Shown in pieces: positions 24,723 to 34,219 of a stretch of DNA of 42,874 bases. Every line of letters starts with the position of its first letter. The stretch's first letter is position 1. The stretch comes from Candidatus Caribbeanibacter nitroreducens (GTDB taxonomy: Bacteria > Gemmatimonadota > Gemmatimonadetes > Palauibacterales > Palauibacteraceae). The stretch is from the NCBI GenBank assembly GCA_947581645.1, contig CANPVF010000177.1, positions 1 to 42,874 on the forward strand, given 5' to 3'. The position numbers and the translations under genes were made by a program. The notes below the pieces were generated by a model. The model worked only from the letters and a program-made list of their open reading frames with translations. It was not told where the DNA came from and ran no database searches.

Positions 24723-27032
24723 GTGACCGCGGACGAGGAGCGACGCCGGGAGGCGCTCGGCATCGGCCTGTTCGCGCTGACGGCGCTCCTCCTCCTGGCC
24801 CTCTTCTCCTCCGGCCCGGCGGCGGCCGGCGGCGACAACCTGATCGGGCCCGCCGGCGGACTCCTGGATCGGTGGCTCACGCGCGCCTTCGGCCTCGGCG
24901 CCGCCCTCCTCCTGGCCGGCCCGGTGGCGTGGGGCGTCCGCTGCTTCGGCATGGCTTCCGACCGCACCGCCGTGCGCTGGTCCGTCCTGGGCACGGCGTC
25001 GGCCTTCCTCGTCCCGGCGGTGGTGTGGATCGCGCGCCGGGCCGCCGACGCGGGGCCGACGGAGGCCGCGGGGTGGGCCGGACGCAGCGTGGGGGCGCTG
25101 CTGACGGCGGGCTTCGGGACCGCCGGCGCCCTGATCATCGCCGGCGCGGTGCTGCTCGTCCTCCTCGTCCTCACCGTCGGCTGGTCGCCGGCCCGCGGTC
25201 TGGCACGGGCGAGCCGGGCGGCGTCCCGGGCCGGCTCCCGGGCGCTCCGGGAGACCCGGGAGATGTTCGCCGGGAGCGGAGGGGCCGCGGCGGCCGCCGA
25301 CGCCGGGGAGCCCGCCGAGTCCGAGGGGGGATCGCCCTGGGAGCGCTTCGGCGCCGGCGAGAGCGAGGAGTCGGACGCCGACGGCGGGGAGGGCGGCGGG
25401 CTCCCCTTCGGCGACGAGGACGGCGAGCAGGAGGAGCCCACGGGCCCGGTGGCCGCCGAGGACGACGCGAGGGCCGGGTCGCTGGCGGATCCCGGCGACC
25501 TGACCCAGACGGAGCTCCCGCCCCTGGACCTGCTCACCGAGCCGAAGCGGACCGGCATGGGCCTGTCGGAGCAGGAGCTCCGGGAGCTGGGCGCGCTGCT
25601 CATCGACAAGCTGGAGACCTTCGGGGTGGAGGGGGAGATCTCCGGGTGGACCACCGGCCCGGTGGTGACGCAGTTCGAGGTGAAGCCGGCGCCGGGCGTC
25701 AAGGTGGGGCAGATCTCCAACCTGGCCGACGACCTGGCGCTGGCGCTGAAGGCGCCGTCGGTGCGGATCGTCGCCCCCATCCCCGGGAAGGGGGCGGTGG
25801 GCGTGGAGGTGCCGAACCCGGAGCCGGACGTGGTCTACCTCCGCGAGGTCCTGGAGTCGGACGCCTACAGGAGTTCCGGGGCGACGCTCCCCCTGGCCCT
25901 GGGACGGGACCTGGCGGGCGACCCCTGCACGGCCGACCTGACCCGGATGCCGCATCTCCTGATCGCCGGGGCCACCGGGACCGGAAAGTCCGTGTGCATC
26001 AACTCGCTCATCACCGGCCTCCTCTACCGCTTCACCCCGAAGCAGCTGCGGCTGCTGATGATCGACCCCAAGATGGTGGAGCTCTCGGTCTACGAGGACC
26101 TCCCCCACCTGCGCCATCCGGTGGTGACGGACAACGAGGAGGCGGCGGACGTCCTCAAGTGGGCGAAGTTCGAGATGAACCGCCGGTACTCGCTGCTGTC
26201 GGCCAACGCGGCCCGGAACCTGGACGAGTTCAACCAGCGCGTGAAGTCGGACCGTCCGGTCCGGGGGCCCGACGGCGAGGAGTACCAGCAGGGCGAGCTG
26301 CCGTACGTGGTTCTGGTCATCGACGAGCTCGCCGACCTGATCATGACCGTCCAGTCACAGGTGGAGTCGCCGCTGGCCATGCTGGCCCAGAAGGCGCGGG
26401 CCGTGGGCATCCACCTGATCATCGCCACGCAGCGCCCGTCGGTGAACGTGATCACCGGGCTCATCAAGGCCAACTTTCCGAGCCGGATCGCCTTCCGGGT
26501 CGCCTCGAAGACGGACAGCCGCACGATCCTCGACCAGAACGGCGCCGAGAGCCTCCTGGGCAACGGCGACATGCTCTTCCTCCCGCCCGGGGAGTCCGAC
26601 GCGCAGCGGATCCAGGGCTCCTTCCTCACCAGCGATGACACCGAACGGCTGGTGTCGTGGTATCAGAAGAAGATGGAAGCGGACCGGGAGGCCGGCGCGG
26701 CCGCCCCGGGCGAGCGCGACATCCTGGACATGGTGGAGGAGAAGGAGGCCGAGGAGGCCCGCGTGGACGTGGTCGAGGAGGTGCTGGAGGACCGGGACGA
26801 GCTGTTCCGCCAGGCGGCGGAGATCGTGGTGAACCACGACTCCGGCTCCACCAGCCTCCTGCAGCGTCGGCTCCAGATCGGGTACGGGCGCGCCGCCCGG
26901 ATCATCGATCAGCTCCACCACGCCGGGATCGTCGGACCCTCCCGGGGGTCTCAGGCCCGCGAGGTGATGGTGGACACCGTGGCCGATCTGGACGACGTCA
27001 TCGAGGAGAACCTGGAGGAGGGAGTGGAATGA
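24723..27032 (+). CDS. ftsK: DNA translocase FtsK
   Basis: 769 aa. Four N-terminal membrane helices (within residues 8-165) anchor it at the division site. An acidic linker (about 175-265) is followed by the alpha/beta translocase domains. Walker A GATGTGKS is at 416-423 (Lys422), and Walker B has Asp534-Glu535 in VLVIDELADLI. The C-terminal gamma winged helix (about 690-765) has the LLQRRLQIGYGRAARIIDQL pattern that reads polarity sequences. FtsK clears and resolves chromosomes at the septum. The linker is much shorter than in E. coli, as in SpoIIIE-like proteins. The GTG start has a strong site, GGAGG at 24714-24718. The stop overlaps lolA, the same ftsK-lolA order as in E. coli. Confidence 0.96.
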   Translation: MTADEERRREALGIGLFALTALLLLALFSSGPAAAGGDNLIGPAGGLLDRWLTRAFGLGAALLLAGPVAWGVRCFGMASDRTAVRWSVLGTASAFLVPAVVWIARRAADAGPTEAAGWAGRSVGALLTAGFGTAGALIIAGAVLLVLLVLTVGWSPARGLARASRAASRAGSRALRETREMFAGSGGAAAAADAGEPAESEGGSPWERFGAGESEESDADGGEGGGLPFGDEDGEQEEPTGPVAAEDDARAGSLADPGDLTQTELPPLDLLTEPKRTGMGLSEQELRELGALLIDKLETFGVEGEISGWTTGPVVTQFEVKPAPGVKVGQISNLADDLALALKAPSVRIVAPIPGKGAVGVEVPNPEPDVVYLREVLESDAYRSSGATLPLALGRDLAGDPCTADLTRMPHLLIAGATGTGKSVCINSLITGLLYRFTPKQLRLLMIDPKMVELSVYEDLPHLRHPVVTDNEEAADVLKWAKFEMNRRYSLLSANAARNLDEFNQRVKSDRPVRGPDGEEYQQGELPYVVLVIDELADLIMTVQSQVESPLAMLAQKARAVGIHLIIATQRPSVNVITGLIKANFPSRIAFRVASKTDSRTILDQNGAESLLGNGDMLFLPPGESDAQRIQGSFLTSDDTERLVSWYQKKMEADREAGAAAPGERDILDMVEEKEAEEARVDVVEEVLEDRDELFRQAAEIVVNHDSGSTSLLQRRLQIGYGRAARIIDQLHHAGIVGPSRGSQAREVMVDTVADLDDVIEENLEEGVE

Positions 27033-27868
27033 GGGGGACGAGCAGCAGGCGGGCGGCGGCCGCGGCCGTGGCCGCCGGGCTGGCCCTCCTCGTGGCGGCC
27101 GGGAGCCCGTCCGGGGCGACGGCCCGGTCCGCCCCGGTGCCCTCCACCGGGAGCGACAGCGTGGAGACCGGGTGCGAGCACGCCGCCGAGTCCGGAGACA
27201 CGGGAGCCGATACGGCCGACGCCGGGCCCGCGACCCCGCCGGCGGACGGGGCCGATCGGTCCGCTTCGTCCCCGCCGGACCCCCGGGCCGTGCTCCGCCG
27301 TGCGCAGGAGCGCTACCGCTCCCTGGAGTCCCTGCGGGCCGAGTTCCGGGAGCGGGTGCAGGTGCCGCTCCTGAACCGTGAGCGCAGCGGCAGCGGGACC
27401 TGGTATCAGAAGGGCCGCGGGCTCTTCAAGCTGGACTACAGCGAGCCGCCGGAGGACGTGGTCGTCTCCGACGGCACCCACGTCTGGACCTACTATCCCA
27501 GCACCCAGCCGGGCCAGGTGACCCGCACGGCGCTGGAGAAGAGCGCCCGGGGGCGGGAGATGGTGGACCTCATGGGGCGCATCTTCCGGGAGGCGCGGCA
27601 GGGATACCGGGCGGAGTACGCGGGCCGCGAGTCCGTGGGCGGGGTCGAGACGCACCACGTGGTGCTCACCCCCACCGGGGAGGCCCCGTACCGCCGGGTG
27701 GAGCTGTGGATCGCCCCGGCGGACCACCTGGTTCGGAAATTCGACGTGACCGAGGAGAACGAGACCGTGCGAACCGTGACGCTCACCGACCTGCAGCCCG
27801 ACGCCGAGATCCCCGACTCCGTCTTCCGGTTCGAGGTGCCGGAGGGGGCGGAGGTGTTCTCCGGATGA
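27029..27868 (+). CDS. lolA: LolA-like outer-membrane lipoprotein carrier
   Basis: 279 aa. A signal peptide (about residues 8-30) is followed by a 60-residue Asp/Ala/Pro/Ser linker not found in enteric LolA. The LolA fold then runs from about 90 to 279, with [39 protein letters not shown] and [14 protein letters not shown]. LolA ferries lipoproteins released by LolCDE across the periplasm. Pal and CpoB would be cargo. The ATG overlaps the ftsK stop (ATGA), and the stop overlaps hemL the same way. Confidence 0.9.
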   Translation: MRGTSSRRAAAAAVAAGLALLVAAGSPSGATARSAPVPSTGSDSVETGCEHAAESGDTGADTADAGPATPPADGADRSASSPPDPRAVLRRAQERYRSLESLRAEFRERVQVPLLNRERSGSGTWYQKGRGLFKLDYSEPPEDVVVSDGTHVWTYYPSTQPGQVTRTALEKSARGREMVDLMGRIFREARQGYRAEYAGRESVGGVETHHVVLTPTGEAPYRRVELWIAPADHLVRKFDVTEENETVRTVTLTDLQPDAEIPDSVFRFEVPEGAEVFSG

Positions 27869-29196
27869 CCGGCGGCGACGGAGCCGGCCGTGCCGCCGTG
27901 GCCGGGGCCACGGACCAGGAGGAGCTCTGGCGCCGGGCGCGCGACGTGATGCCCGGGGGGGTGAGCTCGCCGGTCCGGGCCTTCAACGCCGTCGGCGGCG
28001 AGGCCTTCTTCAGCGCCTCCGGCCGGGGCGCCCACCTGGAGGACGTGGAGGGGAACCGGTACCTGGACTACGTCCTCTCCTGGGGCCCCCTGATCCTGGG
28101 CCACGCCCATCCCGAGGTGGTGGAGGCCGTCCAGCGGGCCGCGGAGGAGGGCGTGAGCTTCGGCACCTCGGTGCCCGGCGAGGTGGAGCTGGCGGAGACC
28201 GTCCGCGAGTGGTTCCCCGGCGTGGAGATGCTGCGCTTCGTGAACAGCGGCACCGAGGCCACCATGTCGGCGGTGCGGCTGGCCCGGGGCGTCACCGGCC
28301 GCGACCTGGTCCTCAAGTTCGACGGCTGCTACCACGGCCACGGCGATTCCTTCCTGGTGGAGGCGGGGTCCGGCGTGGCGACCTTCGGCCTCCCGGACTC
28401 GCCGGGCGTGCCGTCGGCCGTCTCCGAGCTCACCGTGACGGCCCCCTTCAACGACCTGGAGGCCGTCCGGCGGGTCTTCGACCGGCACGGGGACCGCCTC
28501 GCTGCCGTCATCCTGGAGCCCGTGGTGGGCAACGCCGGTCTGATCCCGCCGGTGGACGGCTTCCTGGAGGGCCTGCGCGAGGTCACGCGGGACCACGACG
28601 CGCTCCTGATCTTCGACGAGGTCATGACCGGATTTCGTGCCGCCCGCGGCGGCGCCCAGGAGCGCTACGGGGTGGAGCCGGACCTGACCACCATGGGCAA
28701 GGTGCTGGGGGGAGGGCTCCCCGTCGGCGCCTTCGGCGGGAAGCGGGAATGGATGCGGGAGGTGGCGCCGGACGGCCCGGTCTACCAGGCCGGCACGCTG
28801 AGCGGCAACCCGCTGGCCATGGCCGCCGGCCTGGCCCAGCTGCGGGTGCTGGACCGCGAGGATCCCTTCGACGAGCTGGCGGACCGGGCGGAGCGGCTGG
28901 TGGACGGCATCCTCGAGCGGGCCCGGGAGCGGGGGATTCCGGCGACGGGGGCCGCCGTGGGCTCCATGTGGGGGGTCCACTTCACGGACGGGCCGGTCCA
29001 CAGCTACGACGACGCCCGGGAGGCCGACGCCTCCTTCTTCGCCCGCTATCACCGCGAGTGCCTGGAGCGGGGCGTCTTCCTGGCTCCGTCGGCCTTCGAG
29101 GCCGGGTTCCTCTCCACGGCGCACACGGAGGAGGACATCGACCGCACGCTGACCGTGGTCGGTGAGGCCATGGACGCGGCCCGAGAGGAGGCGTGA
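27865..29196 (+). CDS. hemL: Glutamate-1-semialdehyde 2,1-aminomutase
   Basis: 443 aa, class III PLP enzyme. It converts glutamate-1-semialdehyde, the HemA product, to 5-aminolevulinate. Lys279 in [15 protein letters not shown] should bind PLP and Asp251 in [10 protein letters not shown] contacts the pyridine ring. [18 protein letters not shown] and [13 protein letters not shown] are diagnostic for the aminomutase rather than for ordinary aminotransferases. The N-terminus carries [12 protein letters not shown] as expected. The start is coupled to lolA by ATGA. The length agrees with the family (about 430). Confidence 0.96.
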   Translation: MTGGDGAGRAAVAGATDQEELWRRARDVMPGGVSSPVRAFNAVGGEAFFSASGRGAHLEDVEGNRYLDYVLSWGPLILGHAHPEVVEAVQRAAEEGVSFGTSVPGEVELAETVREWFPGVEMLRFVNSGTEATMSAVRLARGVTGRDLVLKFDGCYHGHGDSFLVEAGSGVATFGLPDSPGVPSAVSELTVTAPFNDLEAVRRVFDRHGDRLAAVILEPVVGNAGLIPPVDGFLEGLREVTRDHDALLIFDEVMTGFRAARGGAQERYGVEPDLTTMGKVLGGGLPVGAFGGKREWMREVAPDGPVYQAGTLSGNPLAMAAGLAQLRVLDREDPFDELADRAERLVDGILERARERGIPATGAAVGSMWGVHFTDGPVHSYDDAREADASFFARYHRECLERGVFLAPSAFEAGFLSTAHTEEDIDRTLTVVGEAMDAAREEA

Positions 29197-29197
29197 G

Positions 29198-30220
29198 GTG
29201 AGCCGGCCGGTCCGTGTGGGCGTCGTGGGCGCCGGCGGTGCCGCGCAGGTGGTGCACCTGCCGATCCTGGCGAAGCTCCGGGACGTGGAGATCGCCGGCG
29301 TCGTCGACCTCCGGGAGGACATGGCCCGGACCATCGCGGACCGATTCGAGGCCGCCGGGGCCGCCGCCTCGCTCGAGGCCCTCCCGAACTTCGGGGACCT
29401 GGACGCCGTCCTGGTCTGCACGCCGAACGACTCGCATGAGGAGGTCGCCCTGTCGGCGCTGGACGCGGGCCTCCACGTGCTCTGCGAGCGGCCCATCGCC
29501 ACGAGCAGCGAGGCCGCGGCGCGGATGGTCGACGCGGCCCGGGAGGCGGACCGCCACCTCATGGTGGCCATGAACCACCGCTATCGGCTGGATCTCCGGC
29601 ACGTCCGGAACTTCGTCCGCAGCGGTGAGATCGGGGAGCCCTTCCTGGTGCGCGCCTCGTGGCACACCCAGCGGGAGCAGAGGTCGCGTCGCGGGTGGCG
29701 CCGGGATCCGGACCGGGCCGGCGGCGGGGTGCTCATGGACCTGGGCGTCGCCGCCCTGGACGCCGTCCTGTGGACCCTGGACTTTCCGGAGGTGGAGCAG
29801 GTGACGGCCCACTTCCACGAGGGACGGCGGGTCGAGGATGCGGCCGCCGCGCTCCTGAGGACCGCGAACGACGTGACGGTGAGCCTCGACGTGAGCTGGG
29901 AGCTCACGGCGGAGGGCGGGCAGGGCGTGCTCTTCGCCCTGGGCAGCAGCGGTTCGGCGGAGACGCCGCCGCTGGAGCTCATGAAGGAGATGGAGACCGG
30001 GCCCGCCGACGTCACGCCGCCGCTGGAGGTGGACGAGGGCAACGTCTACACGGCCTCCTACCGCCACGAGTGGGAGAGCTTCCTGCGGCGGGTCCGGGGC
30101 CGGGAGGAGCCGGACGACGAGCGGGAGCGGCGGAACGGCGGTCGCGAGCACGTCCAGGTGATGCGGGTCGTCGAGGCGTGCTATCGCTCGGCCCGGGAGG
30201 GGCGCGAGGTCCGGGCTTGA
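29198..30220 (+). CDS. Gfo/Idh/MocA-family oxidoreductase-like protein
   Basis: 340 aa from GTG, one base after the hemL stop codon. A Rossmann fold opens with VRVGVVGAGGAAQVVHLPIL, and ALPNFGDLDAVLVCTPNDSH is the usual next element. A C-terminal alpha/beta domain starts near residue 130. The family's catalytic lysine in the EKP motif is here arginine (Glu97-Arg98-Pro99). The conserved His of the DxGxH motif is Ala185 (Asp181 is kept). The dehydrogenase reaction may therefore be altered or lost, although NAD(P) binding looks intact. The gap to lnt is 16 bases. The substrate is unknown. Confidence 0.85.
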   Translation: MSRPVRVGVVGAGGAAQVVHLPILAKLRDVEIAGVVDLREDMARTIADRFEAAGAAASLEALPNFGDLDAVLVCTPNDSHEEVALSALDAGLHVLCERPIATSSEAAARMVDAAREADRHLMVAMNHRYRLDLRHVRNFVRSGEIGEPFLVRASWHTQREQRSRRGWRRDPDRAGGGVLMDLGVAALDAVLWTLDFPEVEQVTAHFHEGRRVEDAAAALLRTANDVTVSLDVSWELTAEGGQGVLFALGSSGSAETPPLELMKEMETGPADVTPPLEVDEGNVYTASYRHEWESFLRRVRGREEPDDERERRNGGREHVQVMRVVEACYRSAREGREVRA

Positions 30221-30236
30221 GCCCGGGAGGCCGATC

Positions 30237-31910
30237 GTGACCGGCCTTCTGGACCGCCTGCGTCCGCCCGAGGACGGCGTCTGGTGGATCGTCGCCTCCG
30301 GCCTGCTGCTGGGGCTGGCCCATCCCCCGTTCCACCTGCTGGTCCCCTCCTTCGTGGCGCTGGTGCCCTTCCTGGTCTGGGTGGGCCGGCTCCCGGCCGG
30401 GCCCGAGGGCCGGAGCCGTGCGCTGCGCGGCGGGTTCTACCTGGGCCTCCTCTACTTCACGCTGGTCTTCTACTGGCTCGTCGTGGCGCTGATCTACTAC
30501 ACGCCGCTGGCGATCCTGGCCTTCCTGTTCCCGGTCCTCATCATGTCCGGCTTCCTGGCGCTGGCCACGCTGGGCATGCAGCAGGCCATCCACCGGCTGG
30601 GGGCGCCGCTGTGGCTCGCGGCCCCGGTCTTCTGGACGGCGTCGGAGTGGGCGCGCGGTCACCTGGGCCCCATCTCCTTTCCGTGGATGGAGCTCGGTGC
30701 CACGCTCACCGGCTACCCGCGCCTCATCGGGGCGGCGGACCTGGTGGGGACAAGGGGGATGAGCTTCTGGCTCGTGGCGGCGAACGCGCTCCTGGCCGTG
30801 CTGTGGCTGCGGGTCCGGCAGAGCGGGGGGCACCGGGAGGGAGCCGCGCCGGAGGGCCCCGGGTCCGGCTCCCTGTGGACGCGCCTCCGGGCGCCCGTGG
30901 CCGCACTCCTCGCCGCCCTGGTCCTCCCCGTCGGCTACTCCCTCTACCGGTGGAACACCGTGGAGATGGAACCGGCGGCCCGGGTGGGCGTGGTGCAGCC
31001 GAACATCCCGGAGGACCTGAAGCTGCAGAGCTCCCGGGCGGCGGACAGCGCCCGCTCGGCGTCCGAGACGCTGCTGCGGCGCCCGGAGATCGACGGGGCC
31101 GACCTGGACCTCGTGATCCTCCCGGAGACGGTCTTCCCGCTGTTCATCGATCCCATCCCCTCCGCCGGGTACCGGGGGCAGCCGTCGGTGCGGGAGTGGG
31201 CGTCCCGCACGGCGCGCCGGCTGGACGCGGCCCTCCTGTACGGGGGCATCGGCTCCGAGGACCGGGGGGGCGGGGAGTTCGACTACTACAACTCGGCGTT
31301 CCTCCTGGATTCCACCGGGACCCGGGTCGCCCGGTACGACAAGCGCAACCTGGTGCCCGTGGTGGAGCGGGTCCCCTTCGTCGACCCCGACTGGTTCAGG
31401 ATGGTGAACTACTTCGGGGGCTACGGCGTCGGGGAGAGGAGGGGGCCGCTGGAGGCCGGCGGCACGAGCTTCGGGATCCTGGTCTGCTACGAGTCCATCT
31501 TCGCCGGGCAGAGCCGCCGCTATCGGCGCGGTGGGGCGGAGTTCGTGGTGAACATGACGAACGACGCCTGGTTCGGACGACACGAGCCCTGGTGGAGCCG
31601 GACCTCCGCGCTGTGGCAGCACCCGGCCCATCTGGTCATGCGGGCGGTGGAGAACCGGATGGGGGTGGCGCGGTCGGCCAACACGGGCATCTCGGGCCTC
31701 GTGGACCCGCTGGGCCGGTTCCACCACCGGACGGAGCTCTTCACCGCCGCCTCGTTCGCGGGCACCGTCTACACGTCGAGCCAGGTCACCCTGTTTACGA
31801 GGTGGGGCGATTGGATGGGAACGGGCTCCGCCGTCCTGGCGCTGCTGGGCATCGTCGCCGCCGGATGGCGCCGGCGGGGATCGTCGCGGCACGGGGCGGA
31901 GACGGAATGA
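30237..31910 (+). CDS. lnt: Apolipoprotein N-acyltransferase
   Basis: 557 aa, GTG start. The N-terminal half has about six membrane helices with the GLLLGLAHPPFHLL and FYLGLLYFTLVFYWL patterns. A periplasmic nitrilase-like domain (about residues 245-500) carries the catalytic triad Glu297 (LPETVFP), Lys369 (YDKRNLVP) and Cys417 (LVCYESIF). A last helix closes the protein. Lnt adds the third acyl chain to lipoproteins at the inner membrane before Lol sorting. Pal and CpoB in this window are likely substrates. The length is somewhat above the usual 510-520. Confidence 0.95.
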   Translation: MTGLLDRLRPPEDGVWWIVASGLLLGLAHPPFHLLVPSFVALVPFLVWVGRLPAGPEGRSRALRGGFYLGLLYFTLVFYWLVVALIYYTPLAILAFLFPVLIMSGFLALATLGMQQAIHRLGAPLWLAAPVFWTASEWARGHLGPISFPWMELGATLTGYPRLIGAADLVGTRGMSFWLVAANALLAVLWLRVRQSGGHREGAAPEGPGSGSLWTRLRAPVAALLAALVLPVGYSLYRWNTVEMEPAARVGVVQPNIPEDLKLQSSRAADSARSASETLLRRPEIDGADLDLVILPETVFPLFIDPIPSAGYRGQPSVREWASRTARRLDAALLYGGIGSEDRGGGEFDYYNSAFLLDSTGTRVARYDKRNLVPVVERVPFVDPDWFRMVNYFGGYGVGERRGPLEAGGTSFGILVCYESIFAGQSRRYRRGGAEFVVNMTNDAWFGRHEPWWSRTSALWQHPAHLVMRAVENRMGVARSANTGISGLVDPLGRFHHRTELFTAASFAGTVYTSSQVTLFTRWGDWMGTGSAVLALLGIVAAGWRRRGSSRHGAETE

Positions 31911-31932
31911 AGGTTGAAGCAGCAACGCCCGG

Positions 31933-31951
31933 GCGGCCGAACACCGGCCGC
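31933..31951 (+). other. Stem-loop between lnt and the TonB receptor gene
   Basis: GCGGCCG at 31933-31939 pairs with CGGCCGC at 31945-31951 over a five-base loop. It lies 22 bases after the lnt stop, inside a 97-base gap. There is no T-run. It may end the long upstream transcript or shape the leader of the receptor mRNA. Confidence 0.35.
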
Positions 31952-32007
31952 GCGTGCGGGGTACACCCGACGAGAGCGGATTCGGACACACGGATGCGGG
32001 GGAGACC

Positions 32008-34164
32008 ATGACGGACGACGGCTCGATCCACGACGGCGAGCGGGTGCTGCGGCCCACGGCGTCGGCGAGGGCGGCCCTCTTCTCGGCGGCGGCCCTGGCC
32101 CTGACGCTGCTGGCGGCACCGCCGGCGGCGGCGCAGCAGCAGGACACGCTCCCGGAGGGGGTGCCGGACTCCGTCGAGTACGAGATGCGCGGCCTGACGG
32201 TGGAGGCCACCCGGCCGACCCTCTCCAGGGGGGGCGGGACCGCCGTCACGATGGAGATGGACTCCGTGGAGGTGGTGCCGTCGCCGACGCTGGGCGAGGT
32301 GCTCCGCAACATGCCGCTGGTCCGCGTCCGCCGGAACTCGCGCGGCCAGGTGCAGCCCTCCGTCCGCGGGATGGAGGAGCGCCAGATCGCCGTGCTCGTG
32401 GACGGCGTCCCCCTCACCGTGGGGTGGGACAACCGCTCCGACCTGTCGGTGATCCCCATGACGGCGGCCAACGAGGTCGACATGGTCCGGGGGCTCTCCT
32501 CGGTGCTGGCCGGGCCGAACGCCCTCGGGGGCGTGATCCGCATCGGAATCTCCCAGGGCCCCTTCCCGGACACCCTGACCAGTCCCCTGGACATGCGGGT
32601 CGCGCTGGACCACACGGGCTCGTACTCCCTGTCCGGAGAGGTGGACCACCTGACGGACGTCGGCGGCGGCGACCTGTGGATCAAGTACGGCGGCGGGTAC
32701 CGTGACCGCGGCGACTACGCCGCTCCCGGCGGGCTGGGAGACCGCTTCCCGCTTGGCGTCACCGACGACGACCGGATCCTGAACAGCGACATGCAGTTCG
32801 CCAACGGGTTCGCCTCCGTGCGCTACCAGGCCGAGGGCGGCCAGTGGCTCTCCTTCTCCACGGCGGCCTACTCCACGGAGCAGGGCGTCGTGCCGGAGCT
32901 CCACCTGGTGGGGAGCGATCAGCCGGCCCCGCGGTACTGGCGGTATCCGAACCGGTGGCAGTCCTTCAGCTCGCTCTCCGGCGGCACCGGATGGGCGGAG
33001 ACCCCGCTGGGCCGCGGCGACCTCGAGGTGTCGCTCGGCTTCGACCGCCACCACATGGAGATCGACGGCTTCTCGGGCCCCAGCTACGCCGACAGCGTGG
33101 AGGGGGAGGTCGGCAACGACCGGACGATGAGCGCGCGTCTCCTGGGCGACCACACGCTGGGTCCGGGCACGCTCAGCGGTTCCTTCACCTGGGCGGAGAC
33201 GTGGCACGAGCAGATCCTCTCCGCCTCCCCGAACGACCCGGACGAGTACAAGCAGAGGCTCGGGAGCGTCGGCGTCGAGATCTCCGAGCCGCTGGCCCCG
33301 GGGCTGGACGGGTGGATCTCGAACCCGCGGCTCACCGTGGGCGGGAGCTACGACTGGGCCTCGACGCCGCAGACCGGCGACTACCAGGCCCGCGAGGGCA
33401 TCGACGGCTGGGGGTTCCGGACCAGCGCCGAGGCCACGGTGGCCGACGGCGCCGCGAAGCTGCACGGCGGGGTGAGCCGCAAGGTCCGGTTCCCGGCGCT
33501 GCGCGAGCTCTATTCCGGGGCCCTGGGCAAGTTCGAGCCGAACCCGGACCTGGGTCCGCTCACCCTGAAGGTCGGGGAGCTGGGAGCCACGCTCCACGTC
33601 AGCCAGCGCCTCGAGCTCCAGGGCACCGTCTTCCAGCAGCGGCTGGAGGGCTCCATCGCCCGCGTCCCCATCGGTGAGGGGCTCTTCCAGCGCCAGAACG
33701 TGGGCGAGCGGCGGGCCACCGGCCTCGAGCTCGTGGCCAACTACCGGCACCGGGGCCTGGTCCTCCGGGGCGGCGTCACGCTGCAGGACGTCGAGATCCG
33801 CGAGGACGTCGACGACGACGGCGAGCTGGAGGTCTCCCCGGACAAGCGGGCGGAGTATCAGCCCGAGCTCTCCGGCGACCTGTCCGTGACCACGCCGCGG
33901 TTCGCCGGCTTCCGCCTCCGGGGCGAGATGCAGTACATCGGGTCCCAGTTCGGCGCGAACCCGCAGACGCAGGAGTTCGAGGAGCTGGACCCCACGGCGT
34001 ATCTGGAGGCCGGTCTCAGCCGCAGGATCGGGCAGGGCTTTCTCGGCCTCCCGCCCCTCCGGGTCGCGGCCGTGGCCGAGAACCTGACCGACCAGCTCGT
34101 CTGGGATCAGCTCGGGCTGCCGCGCCCGGGTCGCACCTTCCGCGTCCAGGTCGAGCTGCGGTAG
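32008..34164 (+). CDS. TonB-dependent outer-membrane receptor
   Basis: 718 aa. A signal peptide ends near PPAAAQQQ (about residue 50, after a long charged N-terminus). The plug domain (about 65-190) has VVPSPTLGEVLRNMPLVRVRR, SVRGMEERQIAVLVDGVPL and RGLSSVLAGPNALGGVIRI. The barrel follows to the end, with many alternating aromatic strands and a receptor-like REDVDDDGELEVSPDKRAEYQPEL loop. It imports an unidentified ligand such as a siderophore, cobalamin or a glycan, powered by a TonB-type protein (the one at 5944 is a candidate). I see no cobalamin riboswitch or clear iron-regulator box upstream. The ATG at 32008 follows a GGGGGAG site; an in-frame ATG at 31954 is less likely. Confidence 0.9.
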   Translation: MTDDGSIHDGERVLRPTASARAALFSAAALALTLLAAPPAAAQQQDTLPEGVPDSVEYEMRGLTVEATRPTLSRGGGTAVTMEMDSVEVVPSPTLGEVLRNMPLVRVRRNSRGQVQPSVRGMEERQIAVLVDGVPLTVGWDNRSDLSVIPMTAANEVDMVRGLSSVLAGPNALGGVIRIGISQGPFPDTLTSPLDMRVALDHTGSYSLSGEVDHLTDVGGGDLWIKYGGGYRDRGDYAAPGGLGDRFPLGVTDDDRILNSDMQFANGFASVRYQAEGGQWLSFSTAAYSTEQGVVPELHLVGSDQPAPRYWRYPNRWQSFSSLSGGTGWAETPLGRGDLEVSLGFDRHHMEIDGFSGPSYADSVEGEVGNDRTMSARLLGDHTLGPGTLSGSFTWAETWHEQILSASPNDPDEYKQRLGSVGVEISEPLAPGLDGWISNPRLTVGGSYDWASTPQTGDYQAREGIDGWGFRTSAEATVADGAAKLHGGVSRKVRFPALRELYSGALGKFEPNPDLGPLTLKVGELGATLHVSQRLELQGTVFQQRLEGSIARVPIGEGLFQRQNVGERRATGLELVANYRHRGLVLRGGVTLQDVEIREDVDDDGELEVSPDKRAEYQPELSGDLSVTTPRFAGFRLRGEMQYIGSQFGANPQTQEFEELDPTAYLEAGLSRRIGQGFLGLPPLRVAAVAENLTDQLVWDQLGLPRPGRTFRVQVELR

Positions 34165-34177
34165 CTCCGGTGAGCGT

Positions 34178-34199
34178 CTACCGGCCGGTGGACCGGTAG
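34178..34199 (+). terminator. Stem-loop after the TonB receptor gene
   Basis: CTACCGG at 34178-34184 pairs with CCGGTAG at 34193-34199 over an eight-base loop, 14 bases after the receptor stop and before the GTG at 34220. No T-run follows. A terminator or a processing structure is possible. Confidence 0.35.
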
Positions 34200-34219
34200 C
34201 CGGGGCCCGGGCCGCTTCC

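Noticed and set aside
31911-32007. Possible cobalamin riboswitch before the TonB receptor
   Set aside because: The gap is only 97 bases, too short for the roughly 200-base element, and no B12-box-like sequence is visible.
31795-33750. Long minus-strand open frame opposite lnt and the TonB receptor
   Set aside because: Antisense shadow; both plus-strand genes have strong family motifs.
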